From a virus: DNA of 28,517 bases. The translations under genes and the position numbers were made by a program. Location of the stretch: positions 1 to 28,517 of IMG/VR virus record IMGVR_UViG_3300012988_000035; one strand, written 5' to 3'. The notes under the pieces were generated by a model, which was not told the DNA's origin, did not search any database, and saw only the letters and a list, made by a program, of their open reading frames with translations. This document shows positions 1 to 7,578 of this stretch, one piece after another. Position 1 is the first letter of the stretch. Every line of letters starts with the position of its first letter.

Positions 1-981
1 ACCGATCCAACCACGGCCGATATCATCATCGTCTGCATGCCAAAGCGTAGAAAGGCAGACGGGAACTACGACAGCATATATTACGTCTATACCCGATATC
101 AGTTCGTCATCATCAATCAGCAGGGTGAGATTCAGATGGACCTGATGAACGAAAAGGAAATGGATGGGACCAACCCCTACGGCACCAACCCCTTCAGCTA
201 TGCCAACGCCAGTCAGGATTGCGTCATGCCGGAAATCCAAACGGATAACCTGGATATGTCGCTGCTCATCCCCCTGCTCCTGACTGACCTGAACTACGCA
301 ACGAAGTTTCAGGCATTCTCGGTGTTCGTCGCGATCGGTCTTAAGAACGTCAAAGCCGAGATGGCACCAAACTCTGTGATCGAATTTGACGCCAACCCGG
401 CTGCAGATAAATCCTCATTTGACGTCCTGAAACCCAGTGTGGACATAAGCGAGGTCTTGAACCTTGCTGCATCCCAGATGTCGCTCTGGCTGTCATCGAA
501 GAGCGTTCGCCCGACGATCGTGGCCGGGGATCTTGGGGCCGACAGCTTCGCTTCCGGCATCTCCAAGATCATCGACGAGGCCGATACCTTCGAAGCACTG
601 AAATGGCAGATCAGCATTTATAAAAGATTCGAGGCCGATTTCTGGGAACGCCTTTTGACTAAAATGCATCCCCAGTGGGTCGCGGCCGGCGTGATCGAGA
701 ACAAAACCATATTCAGCGCCAAAGCCAGAGTGGTAACCACGTTCGCCACGCCTTCCCCCATGCAGACGCGCGGGGAACTGGTCAAACAATTGGATGAGGA
801 GCGCACCGCTGGTTTCACATCGAAAGAGCGCGCAATGAAACGCCTCAATCCTGAAATGACCGACGAAGAAATCGTGGCTCTTATAAAAGAAATCGACGCT
901 GAGACACCAATCATCCAGCCAATGGGGGGGAATGGCTTTGGCCAGGAACAGGGAGACCCAACTCAAGCTGCGAGTGCCTGA
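1..981 (+). CDS. Portal protein, C-terminal part (5' end outside window)
   Basis: The frame is open from base 1, so this is the C-terminal 326 residues of a larger protein, and the ATG at 37 is probably internal. The last 110 residues have the pattern common at the end of phage portal proteins: a helical stretch with a conserved Trp (EADFWERLL), then a basic residue-rich segment, a Thr/Pro-rich strand, and a final helix reading GFTSKERAMKRLNPEMTDEE. Portals form the dodecameric ring at one capsid vertex through which DNA is packaged and leaves. The position just before scaffold and capsid genes supports this. The family (SPP1-like or HK97-like) cannot be fixed from the C-terminus alone. The gene overlaps the next one by 50 bases. 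Confidence 0.7.
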   Translation, partial: TDPTTADIIIVCMPKRRKADGNYDSIYYVYTRYQFVIINQQGEIQMDLMNEKEMDGTNPYGTNPFSYANASQDCVMPEIQTDNLDMSLLIPLLLTDLNYATKFQAFSVFVAIGLKNVKAEMAPNSVIEFDANPAADKSSFDVLKPSVDISEVLNLAASQMSLWLSSKSVRPTIVAGDLGADSFASGISKIIDEADTFEALKWQISIYKRFEADFWERLLTKMHPQWVAAGVIENKTIFSAKARVVTTFATPSPMQTRGELVKQLDEERTAGFTSKERAMKRLNPEMTDEEIVALIKEIDAETPIIQPMGGNGFGQEQGDPTQAASA

Positions 982-1390
982 ATATTTCGACGCTGAACAG
1001 AGGGCGGACGTTGCCGAACGAGTCATGGAGTTTATTATCGATCGGAGCAAGAAGGGCTACAACGTCCACGGCCGTGATTGGTCTGGCAAGGCTGGCGAGT
1101 ATACCGAGGAGTACGCGAAAAGAAAGGGCGTGTCAGAGGGCGGTCCTGTGGACTTATCCCTATCACATGACATGCTCGACAATATGCGTTATTTTTCCAC
1201 GCTTTCGCCACGCGGCCAGGTCACGATTGGTTATCAAAAGGGAACTCGATTGGAGCGAAAGGCCGAGGGGAATATCCTAGGAACCTACGGCCAGCAGTCG
1301 CCTATAGCAGGGAAGGCGAGGCCGTTCCTGGATATCCTTCAGAAGGATCTGCAAAAGATCATTCAGAAAGTTGAGAAGGAAAGTGCCTGA
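932..1390 (+). CDS. Putative virion morphogenesis / head-tail completion protein
   Basis: A 152-residue protein starting inside the end of the portal gene. A run of seven G bases directly before the ATG is the likely ribosome site. It contains AEYTEEYAKRKG-like and PVDLSLSHDMLDNM-like segments followed by GQVTIGY. This Tyr-Ala-x-Arg-Lys / Asp-Leu-x-x-S/T-x-x-Met-Leu layout is typical of phage virion-morphogenesis and gp10-like tail-completion proteins. The role is inferred from that pattern and from the location between portal and scaffold. A second protein of similar pattern (TFSGKMLDSL) is encoded at 1917-2372, so the exact job of each is uncertain. Confidence 0.5.
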   Translation: MALARNRETQLKLRVPEYFDAEQRADVAERVMEFIIDRSKKGYNVHGRDWSGKAGEYTEEYAKRKGVSEGGPVDLSLSHDMLDNMRYFSTLSPRGQVTIGYQKGTRLERKAEGNILGTYGQQSPIAGKARPFLDILQKDLQKIIQKVEKESA

Positions 1391-1589
1391 GAATACTGCA
1401 GAAGGATTCATCGAAAGATTAGCATATTACTCTGATAAGGTTTCCGATTCGGTTCTGTTTGGGGGTAAGACAGTGGAAGGAAATTTCATATTAGCTACAT
1501 CGGCATCCATTGATATGAGGACCCTCAAGGAAGTCAGAAAAATGATTTCCGATAGGATCAAAGAAATGAAGGATGAGGCGTCCGAATGA
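1383..1589 (+). CDS. Small protein of unknown function in head operon
   Basis: A 68-residue protein if the GTG at 1383 is used, which overlaps the previous stop by eight bases. A purine-rich GAGAAGG lies only three bases upstream. An in-frame TTG at 1371 would add four residues. The protein is mixed alpha/beta in appearance with a charged C-terminal helix (RKMISDRIKEMKDEASE). I do not recognise it. Its stop overlaps the next start as ATGA, so it is translated as part of the head-gene chain. Codon use is like the neighbours, which supports a real gene. Confidence 0.5.
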   Translation: MPENTAEGFIERLAYYSDKVSDSVLFGGKTVEGNFILATSASIDMRTLKEVRKMISDRIKEMKDEASE

Positions 1590-1783
1590 GCGACGACGAA
1601 AAACCGGAACGCTATGTAGTCACAGAGGAGCAGCTGGAAGACCTGATCTATCATCATCAGGAAATCATCAGGTGTGCGTTCCAGCGATATTCCACAACCA
1701 ACGCTCAGCTCAAGGCTGATCAAGCACTGCGATCTTGCAAGAGTTTGGTGTTAATTGAGAATCCAGCGCTGGAGGAGCAATGA
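1586..1783 (+). CDS. Small protein of unknown function in head operon
   Basis: A 65-residue acidic, helical protein (residues such as YVVTEEQLEDLIYHHQEII). It starts with ATGA overlapping the stop of the previous gene and ends with ATGA overlapping the next start. A GAGG eight to ten bases upstream can serve as ribosome site. It has no signal peptide or membrane segment. The function is unknown. Position between portal and scaffold suggests a head accessory factor, which is inference only. Confidence 0.55.
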   Translation: MSDDEKPERYVVTEEQLEDLIYHHQEIIRCAFQRYSTTNAQLKADQALRSCKSLVLIENPALEEQ

Positions 1784-1920
1784 CGATTGAGCAGCACTAT
1801 GTTCTTCAGACACTCCTGGCTGCGATCAAGACGAAAAATAGCTGGGGAAAAAACGAATTAATTGAACTCATCGCCCAGATAGCGGTTGAGAGCATTGATA
1901 TTCGGAGTATTCCAAAATGA
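1780..1920 (+). CDS. Micro-gene, 46-residue helical protein of unknown function
   Basis: A 46-residue frame bounded by ATGA overlaps at both ends (previous stop at 1781-1783, next start at 1917). A strong GGAGGAG lies two bases before the ATG. The peptide is amphipathic (HYVLQTLLAAIKTKNS, then NELIELIAQIAVESI). The start context and coupling at both ends argue that it is translated despite its size. The function is unknown. Confidence 0.6.
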   Translation: MTIEQHYVLQTLLAAIKTKNSWGKNELIELIAQIAVESIDIRSIPK

Positions 1921-2372
1921 GCGTGACGATCACCGGCCTCGAAAAAGTCCAGGCCGCATTCTCAGAAATCATCAAATCGATCAGTTCCCCTGCTCAAATG
2001 AGAAGGCTGGGGGGATACGTTATCAAACAAATCCGGCAACGCACGCGCGGTGAAGGGAAAGGGGTTGGACGCCCAGGCGGAAACGCCGTGAAACTGCGAC
2101 GCGTGACGGATAAATATGCGAAATGGAGGGCCAGACAAGCAAGACACCCGGAAGCTGCAAGCGGCAAGTCCAGTAATCTCACCTTCAGTGGAAAGATGCT
2201 GGATTCCCTGATCATCAAGAACGCGACGGCCAATAAGCTGTTCATTGGTTTTAGGTCAGCCAAGGAACAGACCAAGGCCGACGGTCAGGAGGAGCAGGGA
2301 CGCCGCTTCATGTTCCTCTCGGGCAAGGAAATCAAAGACGCCGCGACCTACGTAAAGATGAACTTAAGATAA
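1917..2372 (+). CDS. Putative HK97 gp10-like / virion morphogenesis protein
   Basis: A 151-residue basic protein. It begins with a typical short strand and helix (MSVTITGLEKVQAAF), has a basic middle, and carries LTFSGKMLDSLII then RRFMFLSGKEIKDAA. The S/T-G-x-M-L-x-S motif and the R-F-M-x-L-S-x-x-E segment are features of the gp10 / minor head-tail protein families that join head to tail. It follows the micro-genes with an ATGA overlap and is the last gene before the scaffold. The assignment is by pattern only. Confidence 0.5.
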   Translation: MSVTITGLEKVQAAFSEIIKSISSPAQMRRLGGYVIKQIRQRTRGEGKGVGRPGGNAVKLRRVTDKYAKWRARQARHPEAASGKSSNLTFSGKMLDSLIIKNATANKLFIGFRSAKEQTKADGQEEQGRRFMFLSGKEIKDAATYVKMNLR

Positions 2373-2386
2373 ATGCTGAAGCTATA

Positions 2387-2416
2387 TTGACAATGGAAAA
2401 AAAAGGACGTTATAAA
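2387..2416 (+). promoter_or_regulatory. Near-consensus sigma70 promoter overlapping scaffold start
   Basis: TTGACA at 2387-2392, an 18-base spacer and TATAAA at 2411-2416. The -10 box ends one base before the scaffold ATG, so a transcript would start inside the scaffold gene. It would then mainly serve the capsid gene downstream. The same stretch holds the scaffold ribosome site (AAGGA), so part of the match may be chance. Confidence 0.4.
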
Positions 2417-2417
2417 G

Positions 2418-3056
2418 ATGGCAGACAATCCTTCCCAAAATTCCCCTGGTGGGGGAAGCCAACACGCAGGCGGTGCCGGTGAGGGCAGCGACAAACCGGA
2501 CTTTGTAAGTTTGGAAACGTACCAGCGTACGGTTACAAGCGAGAAAAAACTCCGAGATACGCTGCGGGAAACCCAGGAAAGGCTGACCGTGTTCGAAACC
2601 GAGCAGAAAGCTCGCGAAGAACAGGCCATGCTGGACCAAAAAAAGCATGTGGAATTTATCGATCAGCTCAAAGCTGAAAAGGCCAAACTTCTCGGTGAGA
2701 ACGAGACCTTGAAACGCAATGAGACCGATTTCCGCAAGCTTAATGCAGCAGTGGGTTTACTCAACGAAAAAGGCATTCGCGTCGATCCCCAGTATATGGG
2801 ACACCTCCGACTCGATGAAATTCAAATCACGGAAAATGGCATCGACCATAGCTCGGTTGCCAGCGTGATTGAAACCTTCCAAAAAGAGCACCCACGGCTC
2901 GTGGCACCTGCAAGCAAATTCCTCCCATCAGATAAGTCGGGTGATTCCGGCGCAAAGATTTCTGTCGAGGAATGGAAACAGCTTCCCCCAAAAGACAAGG
3001 TGGAAGCACTTCGCAAGGGCCAGGTAAAGCACAACTTCAATTTCGGCAGGAAGTAG
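2418..3056 (+). CDS. Capsid scaffolding protein
   Basis: A 212-residue protein placed directly before the major capsid gene. It has a Gly/Ser-rich disordered start (about residues 1-28). A long, highly charged heptad-rich coiled coil follows (about 35-110, rich in Glu, Lys and Gln). The C-terminus is basic (EALRKGQVKHNFNFGRK). Coiled-coil body plus basic tail that binds coat subunits is the standard plan of phage scaffolds, which guide prohead assembly and then leave or are cut. No protease is visible nearby. An AAGGA about twelve bases upstream is the likely ribosome site. Confidence 0.75.
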   Translation: MADNPSQNSPGGGSQHAGGAGEGSDKPDFVSLETYQRTVTSEKKLRDTLRETQERLTVFETEQKAREEQAMLDQKKHVEFIDQLKAEKAKLLGENETLKRNETDFRKLNAAVGLLNEKGIRVDPQYMGHLRLDEIQITENGIDHSSVASVIETFQKEHPRLVAPASKFLPSDKSGDSGAKISVEEWKQLPPKDKVEALRKGQVKHNFNFGRK

Positions 3057-3082
3057 GGAAGGTCAATCGTTTGCCTTCCCTA
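3054..3082 (+). promoter_or_regulatory. Perfect 9-bp hairpin between scaffold and capsid genes
   Basis: TAGGGAAGG at 3054-3062 and CCTTCCCTA at 3074-3082 pair perfectly around an 11-base loop. The left arm includes the scaffold stop codon. No T-run follows, so it is not a standard terminator. It could stabilise or process the mRNA for strong capsid expression. Confidence 0.5.
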
Positions 3083-3114
3083 AACGATAAAACGCGAAGG
3101 GAAGGGCGAACACT

Positions 3115-3984
3115 ATGGCCAACTCAGATTTGGATGATGTAGCGAGTGCGATTCAAACCTTTTGGTCGCCTCTGTTTATGGATCAACTCCGTCAGACAAA
3201 CCTCCTCTATAACCTGGTGAACCGTGACTATACGGGCGACCTCAAAGAGGGCGGCGACACCGTCAAGGTCAACCAGATCAACGCTCCCACTGGTCAGCGT
3301 CTGACTATCGACGGCGCGGGCGTAGGCCGGACATTCACACCTGAGACGATCAGCTTGAGCTCTGTGTCGGTTACCGCCGATCAGCGTTTGGTTGCGTCTT
3401 ATGATTTCCATGACCTCATGGCAATCCAAAGCTTGATCGATCCTCTGGGTGGGAAGTCCACCGAAGTCCGTAATGCCATGGTGTCTGCGATCAGCAACCA
3501 GCTGAACACCTATCTTTACTCCCTCGTGGCACCAACGACCACGATCCCAAGCATTGCGACCATGACAGCGTCGACCGTGGCCCTTGCGCGCGAGACCGCG
3601 GCTTTGGCAAAATGGGGTTATAACAAACCTTGGTATGCTCTGCTTGCGCCCCAGTATTACTCGGACCTGCTCGTGGATACCACGTTCACCAGCGCTGACT
3701 TCGTTGGCTCTGATGCTCCCGTGATCAACGGCCAGATCGGTCTACCGCGCTATGGATTCCGCGTCTACGAAGACAATACCCAATCCATCAGCGCAACATC
3801 GGGCGGCCTGTTCTTCCATCCAGACTTTTTGTACTTGGTATCGCAGTACGAACCACGGTTCAAAGTCTCCGATAAGCACGCGCAGCATGAGTTCGCGTAC
3901 GTGCTCAGCGTTGACTGGGTGATCGGTGCGAAGCTTGGTATTTCCGGCGCTGCGAAGCATATCAAAGTGCAGACCGGTGTGTAA
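3115..3984 (+). CDS. Major capsid protein
   Basis: A 289-residue protein following the scaffold gene, with a strong ribosome site (GAAGGGAAGGG) before the ATG. The start (about residues 1-40) is helical, with a segment FWSPLFMDQLRQTNLLYNLV resembling the N-arm of P22-type coat proteins. Later come the E-loop-like GDTVKVNQINAP region and a beta-rich middle. The end is a strand-rich domain finishing IGAKLGISGAAKHIKV. The composition, length, lack of Cys-rich or signal features and position identify the coat protein with an HK97-type fold. A terminator follows immediately. Confidence 0.85.
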   Translation: MANSDLDDVASAIQTFWSPLFMDQLRQTNLLYNLVNRDYTGDLKEGGDTVKVNQINAPTGQRLTIDGAGVGRTFTPETISLSSVSVTADQRLVASYDFHDLMAIQSLIDPLGGKSTEVRNAMVSAISNQLNTYLYSLVAPTTTIPSIATMTASTVALARETAALAKWGYNKPWYALLAPQYYSDLLVDTTFTSADFVGSDAPVINGQIGLPRYGFRVYEDNTQSISATSGGLFFHPDFLYLVSQYEPRFKVSDKHAQHEFAYVLSVDWVIGAKLGISGAAKHIKVQTGV

Positions 3985-4020
3985 TTTCTGTCTGTCTGCG
4001 GTTTAAAAACCCATCTCCGT

Positions 4021-4056
4021 CGCGGCCTTTTTGTTAAGTTGGGAAGGCCGCGTTTT
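4021..4056 (+). terminator. Rho-independent terminator after major capsid gene
   Basis: CGCGGCCTT at 4021-4029 pairs with AAGGCCGCG at 4044-4052 (nine base pairs, 14-base loop), followed by TTTT at 4053-4056. It would let capsid mRNA accumulate above that of the tail genes. Confidence 0.7.
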
Positions 4057-4083
4057 CACATCACCTTTAAACGGATTTTATGA

Positions 4084-4332
4084 ATGGAACCAAACGTAAT
4101 CGAGGATATCAACGGTTTTTCCAATCTCGTTTACCTTGAAGCACGCGAATTTGAGACGCTCAAAAAAAGAATGATCACTGAAATACGCGTGCCAGCAAAC
4201 GTCGTGCAATTTGGGCTGAAGAACGGGGGTTTCCCCTTCGTTATCCTCAACGTTTCACGGCAGGAAAGAAAATCCGGCAATAAAAAATCAGAGCCGGGCC
4301 AGGTTGTTAATGATCAGCAGCCGCAATCGTAA
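4084..4332 (+). CDS. Small protein after capsid gene, unknown function
   Basis: An 82-residue protein. The first 60 residues are mixed alpha/beta (SNLVYLEAREFETLKKRM, then FPFVILNVS) and the end is a polar, Lys/Gln-rich tail. It lies after the capsid terminator, where decoration or head-closure genes are often found. No motif identifies it. An overlapping ATG at 4080 in another frame gives only a short product, and 4084 gives the full reading frame. The ribosome site is weak. Confidence 0.55.
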   Translation: MEPNVIEDINGFSNLVYLEAREFETLKKRMITEIRVPANVVQFGLKNGGFPFVILNVSRQERKSGNKKSEPGQVVNDQQPQS

Positions 4333-4444
4333 TAGTATGCGGACAGCCGATACCGAATTGAAATTCTCGATGACTCAGAATGGATGGGCGACGTGAAATG
4401 TTTGCGTCGACCCATGTTTTTCCACACCCTGAGGGTGATGCGAA

Positions 4445-5326
4445 ATGCCGACAAAGCAAGGCCTGACTGACCTAGAGCGCGGGAAATATTTGCCAGGGGG
4501 AGACAATGTTTCCTCCACTGTTCGCGTGCAGCATGACGGTAAAATTGCCGTCAGCACGGTTGATCTGGTCACCAATATCGAGAATCTGGAATCGGTTGAC
4601 CTCATCGATGAGTTGGCTCACGTCACGAATATCGACTCGCTCGACCTTGTGAGTGAAATCGCACACGTTACAAACGTTGACCTGATTGACGTTGTGGACA
4701 ACATCAATTCCATCGATGAAGTCACACACGTAACAAACCTGGATCTGGTGGACGAGGTAACTCACGTCACGACCGTGCAGACCGTCCAGGCTGTTACCCA
4801 GATCACCAATCCCGTCATGAATGCCGATTACTCGGTTGTTCCGCATGAGACGTATAACCACTTTCTGCGATATCTTTTGAACGGTGCCAGCGCCGATCAG
4901 AATGTCAATGGGACGCTTGCGGTGCCGGTCGACTTCACGACTACGGCCACAACCCGAAGCCTGATCCATTCCTTTGATATGGTCATCGTGGCAAGGAATA
5001 TGGGCTCTGTCCTGGACTATGGGACCCTTTCAGGCGGCCTGACCAACGGCATCCAGATCATCCGAAAGGTCGGGGCAGTTGAAACCATCTTTTTCACGAT
5101 CACGCGGATGGTTCAATTCGCTCATCCGTCGACATCGGGAGCCTTTCAGACGATTGCCCTGAAAGCCAACGCGACAGAAGACCTGATCATTGTGTCAGTC
5201 ATCCTGAAAGACCCGATTCTCATGCAGACCGGCAACAGTCTTATCATTAGAATCCGGGACAATCTGACTGAAGCCACGTCGGGCATTGCTTATCAAAGGG
5301 CTACGGTCCTTTTGAAAGAGGTGTAA
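4445..5326 (+). CDS. Repeat-containing fibre or decoration protein
   Basis: A 293-residue protein in two parts. Residues about 39-122 hold degenerate repeats built on (H)VTN-hydrophobic-D, at residues 42, 59, 74, 95, 107 and 119. Regular Val/Ile/Leu spacing there suggests a coiled or beta-prism shaft. Residues about 135-293 form a beta-rich domain containing LLNGA, VNGTLAVP, TTATTRSLI and RIRDNLT. That second part is related to the next protein (5330-5806), which has LLNGA, VNGSVTP, TTATERF and VRDNLT at matching places. A shaft with a head domain next to the capsid gene suggests a capsid fibre or decoration protein, but a tail role is possible. A GAGGG about ten bases upstream supports the start. 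Confidence 0.6.
   Translation: MPTKQGLTDLERGKYLPGGDNVSSTVRVQHDGKIAVSTVDLVTNIENLESVDLIDELAHVTNIDSLDLVSEIAHVTNVDLIDVVDNINSIDEVTHVTNLDLVDEVTHVTTVQTVQAVTQITNPVMNADYSVVPHETYNHFLRYLLNGASADQNVNGTLAVPVDFTTTATTRSLIHSFDMVIVARNMGSVLDYGTLSGGLTNGIQIIRKVGAVETIFFTITRMVQFAHPSTSGAFQTIALKANATEDLIIVSVILKDPILMQTGNSLIIRIRDNLTEATSGIAYQRATVLLKEV
4559..4810 (+). repeat. Degenerate coding repeats, (H)VTN-hydrophobic-Asp units
   Basis: About six units spaced 11-21 codons apart encode VTNIE, HVTNID, HVTNVD, HVTNLD, HVTTVQ and QITNP. At DNA level several units share cacgt(c/t/a)ac followed by an Asn codon, which suggests growth by unequal duplication and later drift. Confidence 0.6.
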
Positions 5327-5329
5327 ACC

Positions 5330-5806
5330 ATGGCCACGGTATTCCCCTTCAGAGCGAATCTCTTGAACGGCGCGGTCAGCAATATGGCCGTCAATGGATC
5401 CGTCACGCCGCAAAACTTCGATTTTGCGCCGACAACCGCGACCGAACGCTTCCAGATATTCGAGTCCTCTTTCATCCTGTCAACGGCAGGGAACGTGAAT
5501 GAGCTCATAACCAAATTCGCCGATTTCGCACCGCTCACCAATGGCCTTGACCTGAGTTTTCTATTTTCAGGACAGACCTATAGCCTGACAGGTCTCATAA
5601 AAAACAACTTTGACCTATATCGGGTATTCGTCGATGAGACGGTCCAAATAGGAAACGGAAACAGAACAGTGATGATTGGCAGGCAGTGGCATGACCCGCC
5701 GATTATTTTTCAACCAAATGACAGGTTCCGGGTAACAGTCAGAGACAACCTGACAGGACTGACTGCGATGGGAATTACGCTGGCCGGAAAGATGTTTAGG
5801 ACATAA
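5330..5806 (+). CDS. Paralogue of the C-terminal domain of the upstream fibre-like protein
   Basis: A 158-residue beta-rich protein lacking the repeat shaft of its upstream neighbour. Shared landmarks are LLNGA near the start, VNGSVTP, TTATERFQIFES, and RVTVRDNLTG near the end, in the same order as in the 4445-5326 product. The two genes are separated by three bases, so they look like a tandem duplication in which only one copy carries the shaft. The likely role is a virion surface or tail-tip protein. No catalytic motif is visible. Confidence 0.55.
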   Translation: MATVFPFRANLLNGAVSNMAVNGSVTPQNFDFAPTTATERFQIFESSFILSTAGNVNELITKFADFAPLTNGLDLSFLFSGQTYSLTGLIKNNFDLYRVFVDETVQIGNGNRTVMIGRQWHDPPIIFQPNDRFRVTVRDNLTGLTAMGITLAGKMFRT

Positions 5807-6277
5807 ATGGCAACTGTAAAACGATACCAAAATATCAGCGTTCAATTGACGACAGCGACGGCCGGCAGTGCGCAAATGCTGGACGTCAATGGCGCTGCTA
5901 TCGTCACATGCACGACGACCCTCTTGAATAACGTCCTGGCTGTTGTATTGGCGGCGACTGCGACAACGCTCCGGGTCGACTTCACCTGGCCGTATAAAAC
6001 GACGATCCATAAAATCAGGATCGCCTGCAAGGGCGCACCGACCGGCCGCCTTTATATCACGTTGGGACCGGCCAGCACTGACCTCAAATTGGTCCAAAAC
6101 TTCGATCTGAGCTTCATCGGAACCAACGGAGCATGGGAGTTTGAGCCGTGTGTCATGCAGACCGCCGACCTGGACGACGGCTCGGACGCGACCACAGTCA
6201 GGCTCTATATCCGCGATCACACCTTGCTGTCTGCCATCCCATACCAAATTTCATTTGAGACAGAGGAATACCGCTGA
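5807..6277 (+). CDS. Beta-rich structural protein of unknown role
   Basis: A 156-residue protein starting directly after the previous stop (taaATG). It has alternating hydrophobic strands (TLRVDFTWPY, RLYITLGP, TVRLYIRDHT) and no signal peptide, membrane helix or catalytic motif. The strand-rich pattern and its place among structural genes suggest a virion component. No more specific call is supported. Confidence 0.55.
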   Translation: MATVKRYQNISVQLTTATAGSAQMLDVNGAAIVTCTTTLLNNVLAVVLAATATTLRVDFTWPYKTTIHKIRIACKGAPTGRLYITLGPASTDLKLVQNFDLSFIGTNGAWEFEPCVMQTADLDDGSDATTVRLYIRDHTLLSAIPYQISFETEEYR

Positions 6278-7126
6278 ATGCAATCAAACCTTGATCAAAG
6301 AGTGTTCCTTTACACGGCATCGGGTCCAACCTGGACCGATCTGACGCCAAAGGTCAATGAATGGACCAGCGGGCAGGCGGCTATCGTCGCGATGGAACCG
6401 GGCGATTATCTTTACATCGGTTGTTTTCTGCCATTCAACCATAAGTATTTCAAGCTGAGCACGGCGTCGATCCTTGAAAGAACGCCGATCATTGAGATTT
6501 TGAATGCACCGAATGAGTGGAGTCAGGTTGTCGACCAGATCGACTATACCAACGGCATGCAGCAGTCCGGCGTCCTCCAGTGGACACCTAACTTTGATAA
6601 AAACTGGGGACTGGTCACTGACTCATCGCGGGATATCACGGCCCTTTCGGGTGGGCCCACGGTCTATGGTGCCTACTGGCTTCGGATCAGCTTCGCCGCG
6701 TCCACCAGTATGTCCATCGACTATATCGGTCAGCGGTTTTCATCGGATGATGAGCTCTATCAGGAATACCCAATGCTGAAAGCCCCGGCCATCCTCACTG
6801 GATGGAAGGCAGGAAAGACCGATTGGGCAGACCAACACCTGACCGCGGCCTGCTATATCGGGAAGGAATTGGTGCAGCGGAATATCCTTTTGACGAACCA
6901 ACAGATCCTCGATATCGCCACGCTCCGGTCCGCGGCTGTCCATAAAACAGCGCACGTCATCTATAGTGGCCTTGGGGTTAAGAACTACTCAGAGGAAATC
7001 AAAGCAGCGCTGTCGGCCTATTCCGAGGCGATGAACCTTGACCGCTTCCAGGTCGATACCAACGCCAACGCGCGTAAGGACCGCCACGAGGTCTCGATGA
7101 ACACGACATCGAGGGCCACGCGATGA
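6278..7126 (+). CDS. Putative head-tail joining protein with N-terminal beta domain
   Basis: A 282-residue protein. The N-terminal part (about 1-155) is beta-rich with many aromatic residues: GDYLYIGC, PFNHKYFKL, a second stretch with ILQWTP-like and W-x-x-V segments, then YWLRISF and SIDYIGQRF. The C-terminal part (about 165-282) is helical, starting with KAPAILTGWKAGKTDWADQH and rich in Ala and Arg, like small head-tail connector proteins. It starts one base after the previous stop (TGAATG) and overlaps the next gene as ATGA. A connector role is inference from layout and order. Confidence 0.5.
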   Translation: MQSNLDQRVFLYTASGPTWTDLTPKVNEWTSGQAAIVAMEPGDYLYIGCFLPFNHKYFKLSTASILERTPIIEILNAPNEWSQVVDQIDYTNGMQQSGVLQWTPNFDKNWGLVTDSSRDITALSGGPTVYGAYWLRISFAASTSMSIDYIGQRFSSDDELYQEYPMLKAPAILTGWKAGKTDWADQHLTAACYIGKELVQRNILLTNQQILDIATLRSAAVHKTAHVIYSGLGVKNYSEEIKAALSAYSEAMNLDRFQVDTNANARKDRHEVSMNTTSRATR

Positions 7127-7578
7127 CAGCTGTTGCCGACATCAGGGACCGCCTGAATGCCATCATGCTCGCAGTTTTGCCTGCCTATGTGAAGCTGGCC
7201 GATAGCTATGAGACATCCGACAATGCGAATCCCCTTTTCCAAAAGGGATATTCGATCGGCTATTCGTCCGCGGAAAACCTCACTAACGAATGGTGCAACC
7301 TCGGCCAAATGCGGATACGGCGGCAGTTTCAAATCGTGATGGTCAACATCTATATGCCAAATATGGACGCGGACTATCGCGAACAACTTGAGGATAGCCT
7401 TGTCGACGATCAGTTCGCATTCATATCTGCAGTCGAGAAAGACCCGACCCTGACAGGGATGGACGTCAGTTCCAGATATTCGTTCGACAACGGTGTCGAG
7501 TATTTGATCGATGATTCGAAGCAGTTTATTATCGTCAGCATGACAATCACAGTCGATTATTTTGAGGAGACAGCCTGA
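7123..7578 (+). CDS. Putative tail terminator / tail completion protein
   Basis: A 151-residue alpha/beta protein located between the connector-like gene and the tail tube gene, the usual place of the tail terminator in siphophages. It starts with a helix (VADIRDRLNAIMLAV), has a central strand-rich region (RRQFQIVMVNIYMP), and ends with a long strand pair (QFIIVSMTITVDYFE) typical of the gpU / tail-completion fold. Start and stop overlap both neighbours. The call rests mainly on order and secondary-structure pattern. Confidence 0.5.
   Translation: MTAVADIRDRLNAIMLAVLPAYVKLADSYETSDNANPLFQKGYSIGYSSAENLTNEWCNLGQMRIRRQFQIVMVNIYMPNMDADYREQLEDSLVDDQFAFISAVEKDPTLTGMDVSSRYSFDNGVEYLIDDSKQFIIVSMTITVDYFEETA

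Noticed and set aside
4336-4470. Open frame between two structural genes that reads like protein (YRIEILDDSEWMGDVK)
   Set aside because: It follows a TAG directly, has no ATG with a ribosome site until 4384, and would leave only 28 residues overlapping the next gene. It might be a remnant but cannot be supported as a gene.
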